37,684 nt of DNA from Singulisphaera sp. GP187 (GTDB lineage Bacteria; Planctomycetota; Planctomycetia; Gemmatales; Gemmataceae): contig CAMDQN010000064.1 of the NCBI GenBank assembly GCA_945905925.1, forward strand, positions 1-37,684, in the 5' to 3' direction. Shown here piece by piece: positions 23,410-30,333 of this stretch. Numbering within the stretch: position 1 is the stretch's first letter; each line of letters opens with the position of its first letter. The notes below the pieces were generated by a model. The model did no database searches. It was given only the letters and a program-made list of their open reading frames with translations, and was not told the DNA's origin. The position numbers and the translations under genes are program-made.

Positions 23410-23513
23410 GTGCCACTTGCCGAGCGGCACGGCCCCTCAACTGCGATCACCTCAGGGCCGCCCGTCTCGCGCCACGCGTTGTGTAGCCGTGTCGCTCAGC
23501 AAGCGACACCTAC
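23406..23513. repeat. Inverted pair of REP-like hairpins (BIME-like)
   Basis: The plus-strand unit at 23406-23429 reads GTAGG, stem TGCCAC, loop TTGCCGA, stem GCGGCA (one mismatch). The minus-strand unit at 23513-23490 reads GTAGG, stem TGTCGC, loop TTGCTGA, stem GCGACA (perfect). The GTAGG feet point outward. The pair fills the space between two convergent genes, and the left foot contains the TAG stop codon of the penicillin-acylase gene. REP elements with a GTAG foot are mobilised by RAYT transposases; none is in the window. Confidence 0.82.
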
Positions 23514-23519
23514 CAAGAA

Positions 23520-24269
23520 TCACAACTTCTCAAACAACTTCGGGTCCAACTTCTCGGCTTCCTTCGCGTCGGACAGGGTACTCTCGATCAGCGTCTTGCC
23601 GTCGCGGACGATTTTCAGTTTCGTGAAGTGCTTCTTACCGTCGGACTCCTTGTAATCGGAGAAGTACGCCTCGTCGAGCACCTCTTTCCACTTCTGAAAC
23701 TCATCCTTCACGATCAGTTCCCGCTTCACCAACAGCCCGCTCTCCTTGTCGAAGTAGAGCGTGATCGGTGGCTTCTTGTCGTGCGTCACTTTCACGGCAA
23801 CGGTCGGCTTCTTGTCAACGTCTTTGCCCTTCGCGGTTGCGAGCGTGAAGTCTTTGTCCGTTAAGAGCGGCGTGAGCGCCGAAACCCGGAACTGGTACGC
23901 CTCGTTTCGCGTTTGCTCCAGTTTCTCGCCCGTGATCTCGCGCGACTTGTCGCCTTCGGCTTCCCACGCCTTCTCGCCGTTGACGACGACGGTCATGTTG
24001 ATCTTGGCATCACCGACCGTGCCGGTGAACACGAACCGGTACTTATCCGGCGACTGGAACGCCCACTCCGCAGTGTACGGCAGCTCGAACCCGCCGCCGG
24101 TGAACTTGCCCTTGTCCTTCCACGTCATCGCGCTGAACTTCGCGTCTGGCTTGTCGCCGCGCGCCTTGACCGCCTTCTCGACGATCGCCTTCGCGTCGGC
24201 TGCGTCGTCGGCCTGGGCAATTGGGGTAAGGAGAAACAGTCCCGCGAGTGGGAAGAGCGTGTGACGCAT
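23520..24269 (-). CDS. Exported LolA-like protein
   Basis: 249 residues: signal peptide MRHTLFPLAGLFLLTPIAQA, then AKAIVEKAVKARGDKPDAKF and a long series of beta strands (YTAEWAFQSPDKYRFVFTGT, INMTVVVNGEKAWEAEGDKS, ITLYFDKESGLLVKRELIVK) typical of the LolA/LppX half-barrel fold that carries lipoproteins or lipids across the periplasm. Sequence identity to true LolA is low by eye, so the function is inferred from fold-like pattern. ATG 24269 is chosen for the signal peptide and for GAGG 6 nt upstream; the frame continues 50 poor codons further. The LolC/LolD-type exporter at 2858-5329 is a possible functional partner but is far away. Confidence 0.75.
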   Translation of the reverse strand: MRHTLFPLAGLFLLTPIAQADDAADAKAIVEKAVKARGDKPDAKFSAMTWKDKGKFTGGGFELPYTAEWAFQSPDKYRFVFTGTVGDAKINMTVVVNGEKAWEAEGDKSREITGEKLEQTRNEAYQFRVSALTPLLTDKDFTLATAKGKDVDKKPTVAVKVTHDKKPPITLYFDKESGLLVKRELIVKDEFQKWKEVLDEAYFSDYKESDGKKHFTKLKIVRDGKTLIESTLSDAKEAEKLDPKLFEKL

Positions 24270-24707
24270 TGTGGACCTCGGTGGGGAGAATGCCCCGGCA
24301 CGAAGACGCCGGAACGCTGAAGATGATGTTAGTGACGGGCAGCGGGGCGAAGGTCGGTTGGCGCGTTCCGTCGTGAGGGGAAGAATTTCGTCGCAATTTC
24401 GCGGCGCTGTAAGTGTCACGCCCAGAACGGTTTACCAGGTCCGGGGCGAAAGCGTTACAGCCGTCGCCGTCTGCCGGGCCGAATTTCCTTACGAAGAGTC
24501 GGCGGGATTCTTCACAAAACCGAGAAATCCAGACGAATATTTCTCTTGCCACGAGACGAAAGACACGCGAGACTTTGTTGGAGATAGTTGGTTAGATACG
24601 TACCCGCTCCGCGCACCCGCCGCACACGCACGACGATCCTGCTACACCCGCCGAAGTCTCACCGGGGCGCAAGCCCTACTCAGGACGATACCCGCCGAGA
24701 CGCTATC
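24270..24707. other. Divergent intergenic region
   Basis: 438 nt between divergent starts. No gene, clear promoter or strong palindrome is seen. An ATTTCGTCGC/ATTTCGCGGC direct repeat around 24387-24407 and an AT-richer stretch at 24510-24600 are the only notable features; the latter may contain the promoter for the DUF1549 gene. Confidence 0.45.
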
Positions 24708-27098
24708 ATGCTTTCCCGCCGCTTCTTCTACACACTCGCCGCTTGCCTCCTCGTCAACGGCGTTTCGCGCGCCGATGTGGACCTGCCGACCGGCGGAAAG
24801 GTGAAGAACGTTGACTTCGAGCGGCACATCATGGGTCTCGTCTCGAAGGTGGGTTGTAACGCGGGGAGTTGCCACGGCTCGTTCCAGGGCAAGAACGGTT
24901 TCCGCCTCTCGCTGTTCGGCTACGAACCGGCGATGGATTTCGCCAATCTGACGCGCGAAGCCCTCGGTCGACGCGTCAACGTGGTCAAGCCCGAAGAGAG
25001 CCTGTTGCTTTTGAAGGCGACCGGGCAGACGTACCACGACGGCGGGATGCGGTTCGGGAAGGACGGGTGGGTGTACAACGTGTTCCGCGAGTGGATCCGC
25101 CTCGGGGCGACGTGGGAACGCGGCAGTGGCGACATCAAGGAACTGAGCGTCAACCCGTCCGACTTCGCGCTCCTCTCCGACGCCAAGCCGAAGCAGTTGG
25201 TTGTGACCGCGACCTTCGCCGACGGCACCAAAGAAGACATCACGCCGTTCTGCGACTTCAAGATCACCGACGACGCGATCGCCGCCGTTTCGCCGCTGGG
25301 GTTACTCACGCCGCGTCAGCCGGGCGACGCGGGCTTGACAGTTCTCTATCGCGGGAGTGTGAAGGCGATCCGCGTTCTGGTTCCGTCGCCGGTGGGCAAG
25401 ACTGCTTACCCGAAGGTGCCCGAAGTGAACGGCATCGACAAGGAAGTGTTCGCCAAACTCAAGATGATGAACGTGATTCCGTCCGACCTCTCCCCGGACG
25501 AGATGTTCCTCCGCCGCATCTACATCGACACGCTCGCGACACTCCCGCCGACGGACGTGATCCGCGCCTTCCTCGCGGACAAAGACCCGAAGAAGCGCGA
25601 GAAGATGATCGACAAGTTGCTCACCGATCCGCTGCACGCGGCGGTGTGGGCGACCAAACTCTCGGACATCACCGGCAACAACACGACCGCGCTGGAGAAC
25701 CCGCAACAGACGCAACCGAAGCGGTCGCAGATGTGGCACGACTGGCTCCGCAAGCGAGTCGCGGACAACGTCCCTTACGACGAGATCGTTCGCAACATCC
25801 TCACCGCCAACAGCACCGACGGGATGAAGCCGGAAGACTGGATCGCGTTCACCAAGAAGATCGACGAGCAGTCCGCGAAGAACTTCAAAACCGACTACCC
25901 CGACAAGAAATCGCTCGACCTGTTCTGGCGTCGCCAGCAGCAGGTTCCCACGGAAGTGTGGGGCGAAAAGGTTGCTGCGGCGTTCCTCGGCGTTCGCCTT
26001 GAGTGCGCGCAGTGCCACAAACACCCGACCGACCGCTGGACGCAGGACGAGTACTGGGCGTTCGCCAACGTGTTCGCGTCGGTGTCGTTCCAGCAGAATC
26101 AGTTCAGCAGCCCAGACGTAAAGAAAGCGGCCGACGCGGAGAACGCGGCCCGGCGCGAGGGCGCGCCGAAGGGCAACAACCAAATCCTCCTCGTCCGCGA
26201 GGTGTTCGGCGGGGGCAACGCTCGCCTGCGCCCGAACCCCGCGACCAACAAAGTACCGCTGCCGAAGACCCTCGGTGGCGACGTCATCAGCGTGAAGTCC
26301 GGCGAAGACCCGCGAGCGAAGTTGGCCGACTGGCTCACCGCCGCGGACAATCCGTTCTTCGCGAAGAGTTTCGTGAACCGCGTGTGGTCGCACTATTTCG
26401 GCGTCGGAATCGTGAACCCCGTGGACGACTTCTCGCTCGCCAACCCGCCGATCAATGCCCGGTTGCTGGACACGCTCGCGAAGGACTTCGTCGAGAGCAA
26501 GTACGACATCCGTAAACTCGAACGCGCCATCCTGATGAGCCGGACGTACCAACTGAGCTATGTGCCGAACGAGAGCAACAAGTTCGATAAGAATAACTTC
26601 TCGCACTCCTTCGTTCGCGCGATGATGGCGGAACAAGTGGTGGACGTGCTGAACGCGGCACTCGGAGTGGAAGAACGCTTCACCGGTCAGGAAGAGGCTC
26701 CGCTCGGCACGAAGATGGTCGAACTCGGTTCGAGCCGGCTGAACGGGAGCGTGGCTTACGCGCTCCGCATCTTCGGACGCCCGCCGCGCACGACCGCATG
26801 TGACTGCGAACGCGCCACGGAACCGGCCCTGCCGCAAACGCTGTTCCGCATGACTGACGCCGCCGTGCTCGCGAAGTTCACCGCCGCGGACGGTCGCACA
26901 CTGAAGCTCGCGAAGACCAAGTTAACCGACGAGGAACTCGCCCAAGAAGTGTTCCTCGCGACCCTCTCGCGTCTGCCGCGGACGCAGGAGAAGACCGATG
27001 CGGTCGAACATCTGAAGTCCGCCAAGACCCGTACCGAGGGCGTCACCGACCTGCTGTGGGCGCTCGTGAATACCCGCGAGTTCATCCTGAATCACTGA
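24708..27098 (+). CDS. DUF1549/DUF1553 planctomycete surface protein with Big-like domain
   Basis: 796 residues: signal peptide (MLSRRFFYTLAACLLVNGVS), an N-terminal haem-like segment GCNAGSCHG (Cys50, Cys55, His56), an Ig/Big-like segment (TFADGTKEDITPFCDFKITD, about 165-225), then DUF1549 (FLRRIYIDTLATLPPTDVIR and ECAQCHKHPTDRW, Cys433-x2-Cys436-His437) and C-terminal DUF1553 (ANPPINARLLDTLAKDF, FGRPPRTTACDCERATEPAL). The CxxCH could bind haem c, but the family's biochemical role is not established. The gene is almost always followed by a DUF1501 gene, as here. ATG 24708 begins the signal peptide; a 40-codon open extension upstream is rejected. Confidence 0.92.
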   Translation: MLSRRFFYTLAACLLVNGVSRADVDLPTGGKVKNVDFERHIMGLVSKVGCNAGSCHGSFQGKNGFRLSLFGYEPAMDFANLTREALGRRVNVVKPEESLLLLKATGQTYHDGGMRFGKDGWVYNVFREWIRLGATWERGSGDIKELSVNPSDFALLSDAKPKQLVVTATFADGTKEDITPFCDFKITDDAIAAVSPLGLLTPRQPGDAGLTVLYRGSVKAIRVLVPSPVGKTAYPKVPEVNGIDKEVFAKLKMMNVIPSDLSPDEMFLRRIYIDTLATLPPTDVIRAFLADKDPKKREKMIDKLLTDPLHAAVWATKLSDITGNNTTALENPQQTQPKRSQMWHDWLRKRVADNVPYDEIVRNILTANSTDGMKPEDWIAFTKKIDEQSAKNFKTDYPDKKSLDLFWRRQQQVPTEVWGEKVAAAFLGVRLECAQCHKHPTDRWTQDEYWAFANVFASVSFQQNQFSSPDVKKAADAENAARREGAPKGNNQILLVREVFGGGNARLRPNPATNKVPLPKTLGGDVISVKSGEDPRAKLADWLTAADNPFFAKSFVNRVWSHYFGVGIVNPVDDFSLANPPINARLLDTLAKDFVESKYDIRKLERAILMSRTYQLSYVPNESNKFDKNNFSHSFVRAMMAEQVVDVLNAALGVEERFTGQEEAPLGTKMVELGSSRLNGSVAYALRIFGRPPRTTACDCERATEPALPQTLFRMTDAAVLAKFTAADGRTLKLAKTKLTDEELAQEVFLATLSRLPRTQEKTDAVEHLKSAKTRTEGVTDLLWALVNTREFILNH

Positions 27099-27102
27099 TT
27101 TG

Positions 27103-27190
27103 GTAGGCCCGCCTTGCCGAGGCGGGCTGCGTTCGAGTTCGTGAAGCGATACGAGATGGGTAACTGTGCCGCTCGGCAAGCGGCACCTAC
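27103..27190. repeat. Inverted pair of REP-like hairpins (BIME-like)
   Basis: The plus-strand unit at 27103-27126 reads GTAGG, stem CCCGCC, loop TTGCCGA, stem GGCGGG. The minus-strand unit at 27190-27167 reads GTAGG, stem TGCCGC, loop TTGCCGA, stem GCGGCA. Both stems are perfect although their sequences differ. The pair begins 5 nt after the DUF1549 gene stop and ends before the DUF1501 gene, with 40 nt between hairpins. Confidence 0.85.
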
Positions 27191-27243
27191 CCAAGAAAAA
27201 TTACCTGCCCTGTTTCCCCACCCTCCGAATGGAGACCGCTGCC

Positions 27244-28593
27244 ATGGCGAACGTGAACGTGACCTGCGACGGCGTCAGCCGCCGAGACGTGCTAACCATC
27301 GGGTCGGCCGGCATTCTCGGCCTCACCCTCCCCGGTATCCTCGCGTCTGAGGCAAAAGCCGCTGCCAAGAAGGAACTCGGGAGCGGCCAAGCGAAAGCCA
27401 AGAGCGTCATCCTGCTGTGGCTCGCCGGCGGCCCGGCGACCATCGACATGTGGGATAATAAGCCGGACGCGCCCGAAGGCATCCGCGGCGAGTTCAAGAG
27501 CATCGATACCGCCGCGAAGGGCGTGCAGGTCGCGGAAACCTTCCCGAAGTTCGCCGCGGTCGCGGACAAGGCCACCATCGTTCGCTCGCTGTACCACACG
27601 ATCCCGAGCCACGGCCCAGCCGCCGTGTTCATGACCACCGGTAACAAGCCGACCGCCGCGCTGCAGTACCCGTCGATGGGTTCGGTCGCGTCGAAGCTCC
27701 TGAAGACCGAAGTCGGCGTGCCGCCTTACGTCACGTTCGGCGAACTCCGCAACGGGCTGGCCGGGCAAGCCGGCTACCTCGGCACCGGGTACAACCCGTT
27801 CATCATCGAGGGCAACGCGGCCGGCGGCGACAAGGCCGGGGCGAAGGGCGGCGGCTTCAGCGTTCGCGGCCTGACCCTGAAGGGTTCGTTCACGCTCGAA
27901 GAACTGGAAAAGCGGGACGCGCTGCTTCGCAAGTTCGACGGTGGGTTCGCCGGTCTCGATAAGTCGAATGACCTCGTGGACGGTCTCGACACCTTCCACC
28001 AACAAGCCCTGGAAATCCTCAAGAGCGACAAGACCCGCAAGGCGCTGGACCTGAGCGCCGAGAAGCAGGTTACCCGCGACATGTACGGCAACACGCCGTT
28101 CGGCCAGGGCGCGCTGGCGGCCCGCCGCTTGGTTGAAGCCGGCGTCCGGTTCTCGACCGTGAGCTTCGGCGGCTGGGACACCCACAGCCAGACGTTCAAC
28201 GCGCACAAGACCCGCCTCGCCCCGACGACGGACCAGGTGCTCGCGGCTTTGATCCGCGACCTCGACGAGCGCGGCCTGCTGGACAGCACGATCGTGATGT
28301 GCGCCGGTGAGTTTGGCCGCACCCCGAAGGTGAACAAGAACAGCGGGCGCGACCACTGGGCGCGTTCGATGGCGTGCGTGCTGGCCGGTGGTGGCTTCAA
28401 GCGCGGCTACGGCCACGGCACCACCGACGCGAGCGGCATGGCCCCGGCGACCGAGCCGGTCACGCCGGACGACGTCGCGGGCACGATCTTCCACAACCTC
28501 GGCATCGCGCCGAACACGGAGATCCAGAGCGCGACCGGTCGCCCGATCCAGCTCTACCGCGAAGGCAAGGTGATCGAGAAGGTTCTCGCGTAA
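27244..28593 (+). CDS. DUF1501 protein, Tat-exported
   Basis: 449 residues. A twin-arginine signal (VSRRDVLTIGSAGILGLTLP) is followed by the DUF1501 domain: SVILLWLAGGPATIDMWDNK, FPKFAAVADKATIVRSLYHT, SHGPAAVFMTTGN, FGGWDTHSQTFNAHK, ALIRDLDERGLLDSTIVMCA and GEFGRTPKVNKNSGRDHW. The domain is related to the alkaline phosphatase/sulfatase fold, and Tat export implies folding, perhaps with metal, before export. Partner of the DUF1549 protein upstream; the substrate is unknown. ATG 27244 has GGAG 9 nt upstream; ATG 27229 in frame is an alternative. A strong terminator follows. Confidence 0.93.
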   Translation: MANVNVTCDGVSRRDVLTIGSAGILGLTLPGILASEAKAAAKKELGSGQAKAKSVILLWLAGGPATIDMWDNKPDAPEGIRGEFKSIDTAAKGVQVAETFPKFAAVADKATIVRSLYHTIPSHGPAAVFMTTGNKPTAALQYPSMGSVASKLLKTEVGVPPYVTFGELRNGLAGQAGYLGTGYNPFIIEGNAAGGDKAGAKGGGFSVRGLTLKGSFTLEELEKRDALLRKFDGGFAGLDKSNDLVDGLDTFHQQALEILKSDKTRKALDLSAEKQVTRDMYGNTPFGQGALAARRLVEAGVRFSTVSFGGWDTHSQTFNAHKTRLAPTTDQVLAALIRDLDERGLLDSTIVMCAGEFGRTPKVNKNSGRDHWARSMACVLAGGGFKRGYGHGTTDASGMAPATEPVTPDDVAGTIFHNLGIAPNTEIQSATGRPIQLYREGKVIEKVLA

Positions 28594-28618
28594 GCGTGAA
28601 ACAACTGACGTAACGCGA

Positions 28619-28650
28619 GAGGGGAGGCGAAAGCCTCCCCTCGTTTCATT
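28619..28650 (+). terminator. Intrinsic terminator after the DUF1501 gene
   Basis: GAGGGGAGGC (28619-28628) and GCCTCCCCTC (28633-28642) form a perfect 10-bp stem capped by a GAAA tetraloop, followed by GTTTCATTT. It lies 25 nt past the stop codon. Confidence 0.88.
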
Positions 28651-28661
28651 TGGGACACCAG

Positions 28662-28724
28662 CAACGAGCCGCGACCGCCAGGGAGCGGTTTGCGTGGCCA
28701 CTCCCTGGCGGTCGCGGCTCGTTG
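28662..28724. repeat. 24-bp perfect inverted repeat between convergent genes
   Basis: 28662-28685 (CAACGAGCCGCGACCGCCAG...) is the exact reverse complement of 28701-28724, loop 15 nt. It lies between the terminator of the DUF1501 gene and the stop of the minus-strand flavoenzyme (28755), and could terminate the latter. The GAGCCGCGACCG core looks like a planctomycete dispersed repeat (from memory). Confidence 0.92.
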
Positions 28725-28754
28725 GCCGAACGCTACAACATTCCTGAAAACGCT

Positions 28755-30011
28755 TTAGCCCGCGGTCACCGTGTCTGGCTTCTGCCCGTTGATCTCGCGC
28801 TGCACTTCGTATAGCGGCTCCCACACCTCGTCGAGCGAGTCCTTGAACACGTTGCCGATGAGCAGATCGGTGACGTGCCGCTTCATGTGTGGATACCGGC
28901 GGATGAACAGCCCGAAGTTGAACCCGTCGTAGTAGATGTAAACGAACTTCTTCAGACGCTCCATGCCCTTGAGGAACTCAGGACCCCAGCCGCCCAGTTG
29001 CTGTTCGCCGAGATCGCCGCTCGCTAGCCCGTCACAAACGGCGTCGGCCGCGAACGTGCCCGACGAGAACGCGAGTTGCAACCCTGACGAGTAGATGGGA
29101 TCGAGGAACCCGAACGCGTCACCCACGAGAACCCACCCTTCGCCCGCGAACCGCGTACTGCGGTACGAGAAGTCTTTCGTCGTGCGCCAGATGTCCACGC
29201 GCTCCGAGCCTTCGATGCGCCTCTTCACGGCGGCGCAGTTGTCCACTTCGCGCCAGAAGATTTCTTCGAGCGATGCGTTCTTGTCCGCGAAGATGTAATC
29301 GAGGCCGGCGACCACGCCCACGCTGATGGTGTCGTTGTGCTGCGGGATGTACCAGAACCAGCCCTTCTTTTCCTTCAGTTGAAGCACGAGGGTCGCACCT
29401 TCGTCGAGCTTATCGGGTTCGCGTTTCGCGCCTTTGAAGTACGACCACACGGTGGCCTTCTTCAGTTTCGCATCCGGTACGCGGAGCTTCTTCTTGTTGC
29501 TGATAAGCGAACTTTGACCACTTGCGTCCACGATCACGCGTGGGTGCAACACCTCCTCGGATCCGTCCGCGTAACTGACGCGAATGCCGGTCTGCTTGTC
29601 GCCGTCGAACAACACGTCCAGTACGCGAGCTTCTTCGCGCGCGTCAACGCCGTGTTCGCGTGCGTTGATGAGCATCATGTGGTCGAACTCGCTGCGGAGC
29701 ACTTGCCACGTTTGCGTGCATTCGTGCGGGTTGTTCTCGAAGAAGTAGAACGGCTGCGACTCCTTGCCCTGGTCGTTAGCGAACTGCACCGAGTACTTCT
29801 TGACGAAGTGCGACGACTTCATCTTGTCGAGCATCCCGAGCCTGCGGAGCGCGAAGTAGGTATCCGGCATGAACGATTCGCCGATGTGGAAGCGGGGGAA
29901 CTTCTCCCGCTCCAACAACCTGACCGAGTGGCCTTTTTGTGCGATGAGAGTAGCGGCGGTGCAGCCGGCCGGACCGCCACCGATGACGACTACTTCGGGT
30001 GATGCGCTCAT
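28755..30011 (-). CDS. Flavin-dependent halogenase-like FAD monooxygenase
   Basis: 418 residues. FAD site VVVIGGGPAGCTAATLIAQK (GGGPAG 11-16) and GDAFGFLDP (297-305). Two flavin-dependent-halogenase signatures are present: W-x-W-x-I-P as WFWYIP (218-223), which blocks monooxygenation, and F-x-x-P-x-x-S-x-G as FLDPIYSSG (302-310). Lys71 or Lys72 (SHFVKKYSVQF) falls where halogenases carry the catalytic lysine that activates hypohalous acid. It may halogenate a phenol, pyrrole or carrier-bound substrate; geranylgeranyl-reductase-like relatives share part of this pattern, so activity is not certain. No cognate flavin reductase is adjacent. Confidence 0.82.
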   Translation of the reverse strand: MSASPEVVVIGGGPAGCTAATLIAQKGHSVRLLEREKFPRFHIGESFMPDTYFALRRLGMLDKMKSSHFVKKYSVQFANDQGKESQPFYFFENNPHECTQTWQVLRSEFDHMMLINAREHGVDAREEARVLDVLFDGDKQTGIRVSYADGSEEVLHPRVIVDASGQSSLISNKKKLRVPDAKLKKATVWSYFKGAKREPDKLDEGATLVLQLKEKKGWFWYIPQHNDTISVGVVAGLDYIFADKNASLEEIFWREVDNCAAVKRRIEGSERVDIWRTTKDFSYRSTRFAGEGWVLVGDAFGFLDPIYSSGLQLAFSSGTFAADAVCDGLASGDLGEQQLGGWGPEFLKGMERLKKFVYIYYDGFNFGLFIRRYPHMKRHVTDLLIGNVFKDSLDEVWEPLYEVQREINGQKPDTVTAG

Positions 30012-30333
30012 GCGGTCTGTTCTCGTTCAGCGACAGGTTGAAAAGGAGTGCTGAAGATATTATAGGCGCGGGGTGGGGGTAAGGAAACCGATACCGCCAC
30101 GGGCGAAGGCTCTTACAGGGAACAATCGCGCCAGCGAACCCGGAACGTCAGCGAGAACCTCCGGCTAATTGCGCCGACGGTGTTTGCTGCGATCGGCGCG
30201 ATTGGCCCGTCAGCCGCGGGAGGCGTCAGCCAACGGGAAAGGAACGGCGAAGAGAGATGCGATCAAGGCGCCGCACAGAACCGTCCGGGGATCGGTCTTT
30301 TCGTATCGCTGACTTTTCATCTCCCGCTTTCAC
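30012..30333. other. Intergenic region upstream of the halogenase-like gene
   Basis: 322 nt between the stop of the pseudokinase gene and the start of the halogenase-like gene, both on the minus strand. No gene is recognised. It contains the TATAAT described separately; no strong terminator is visible after the pseudokinase gene. Confidence 0.45.
30059..30064 (-). promoter_or_regulatory. Possible -10 box for the halogenase-like gene
   Basis: TATAAT is present on the minus strand 47 nt before the ATG at 30011, striking in a GC-rich region. The matching -35 (TTTCCT, 17 nt further) is poor, so the promoter call is tentative. Confidence 0.35.

Noticed and set aside
24480-24707. Possible riboswitch or leader RNA before the DUF1549 gene
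   Set aside because: No conserved riboswitch core or strong hairpins could be recognised by eye.
25302-26837. 511-codon open frame antisense to the DUF1549 gene
   Set aside because: Shadow frame produced by strong third-position GC bias; the plus-strand protein has recognisable domains.
27292-28824. 510-codon open frame antisense to the DUF1501 gene
   Set aside because: Same reason; it also runs through the intrinsic terminator and the 24-bp inverted repeat.
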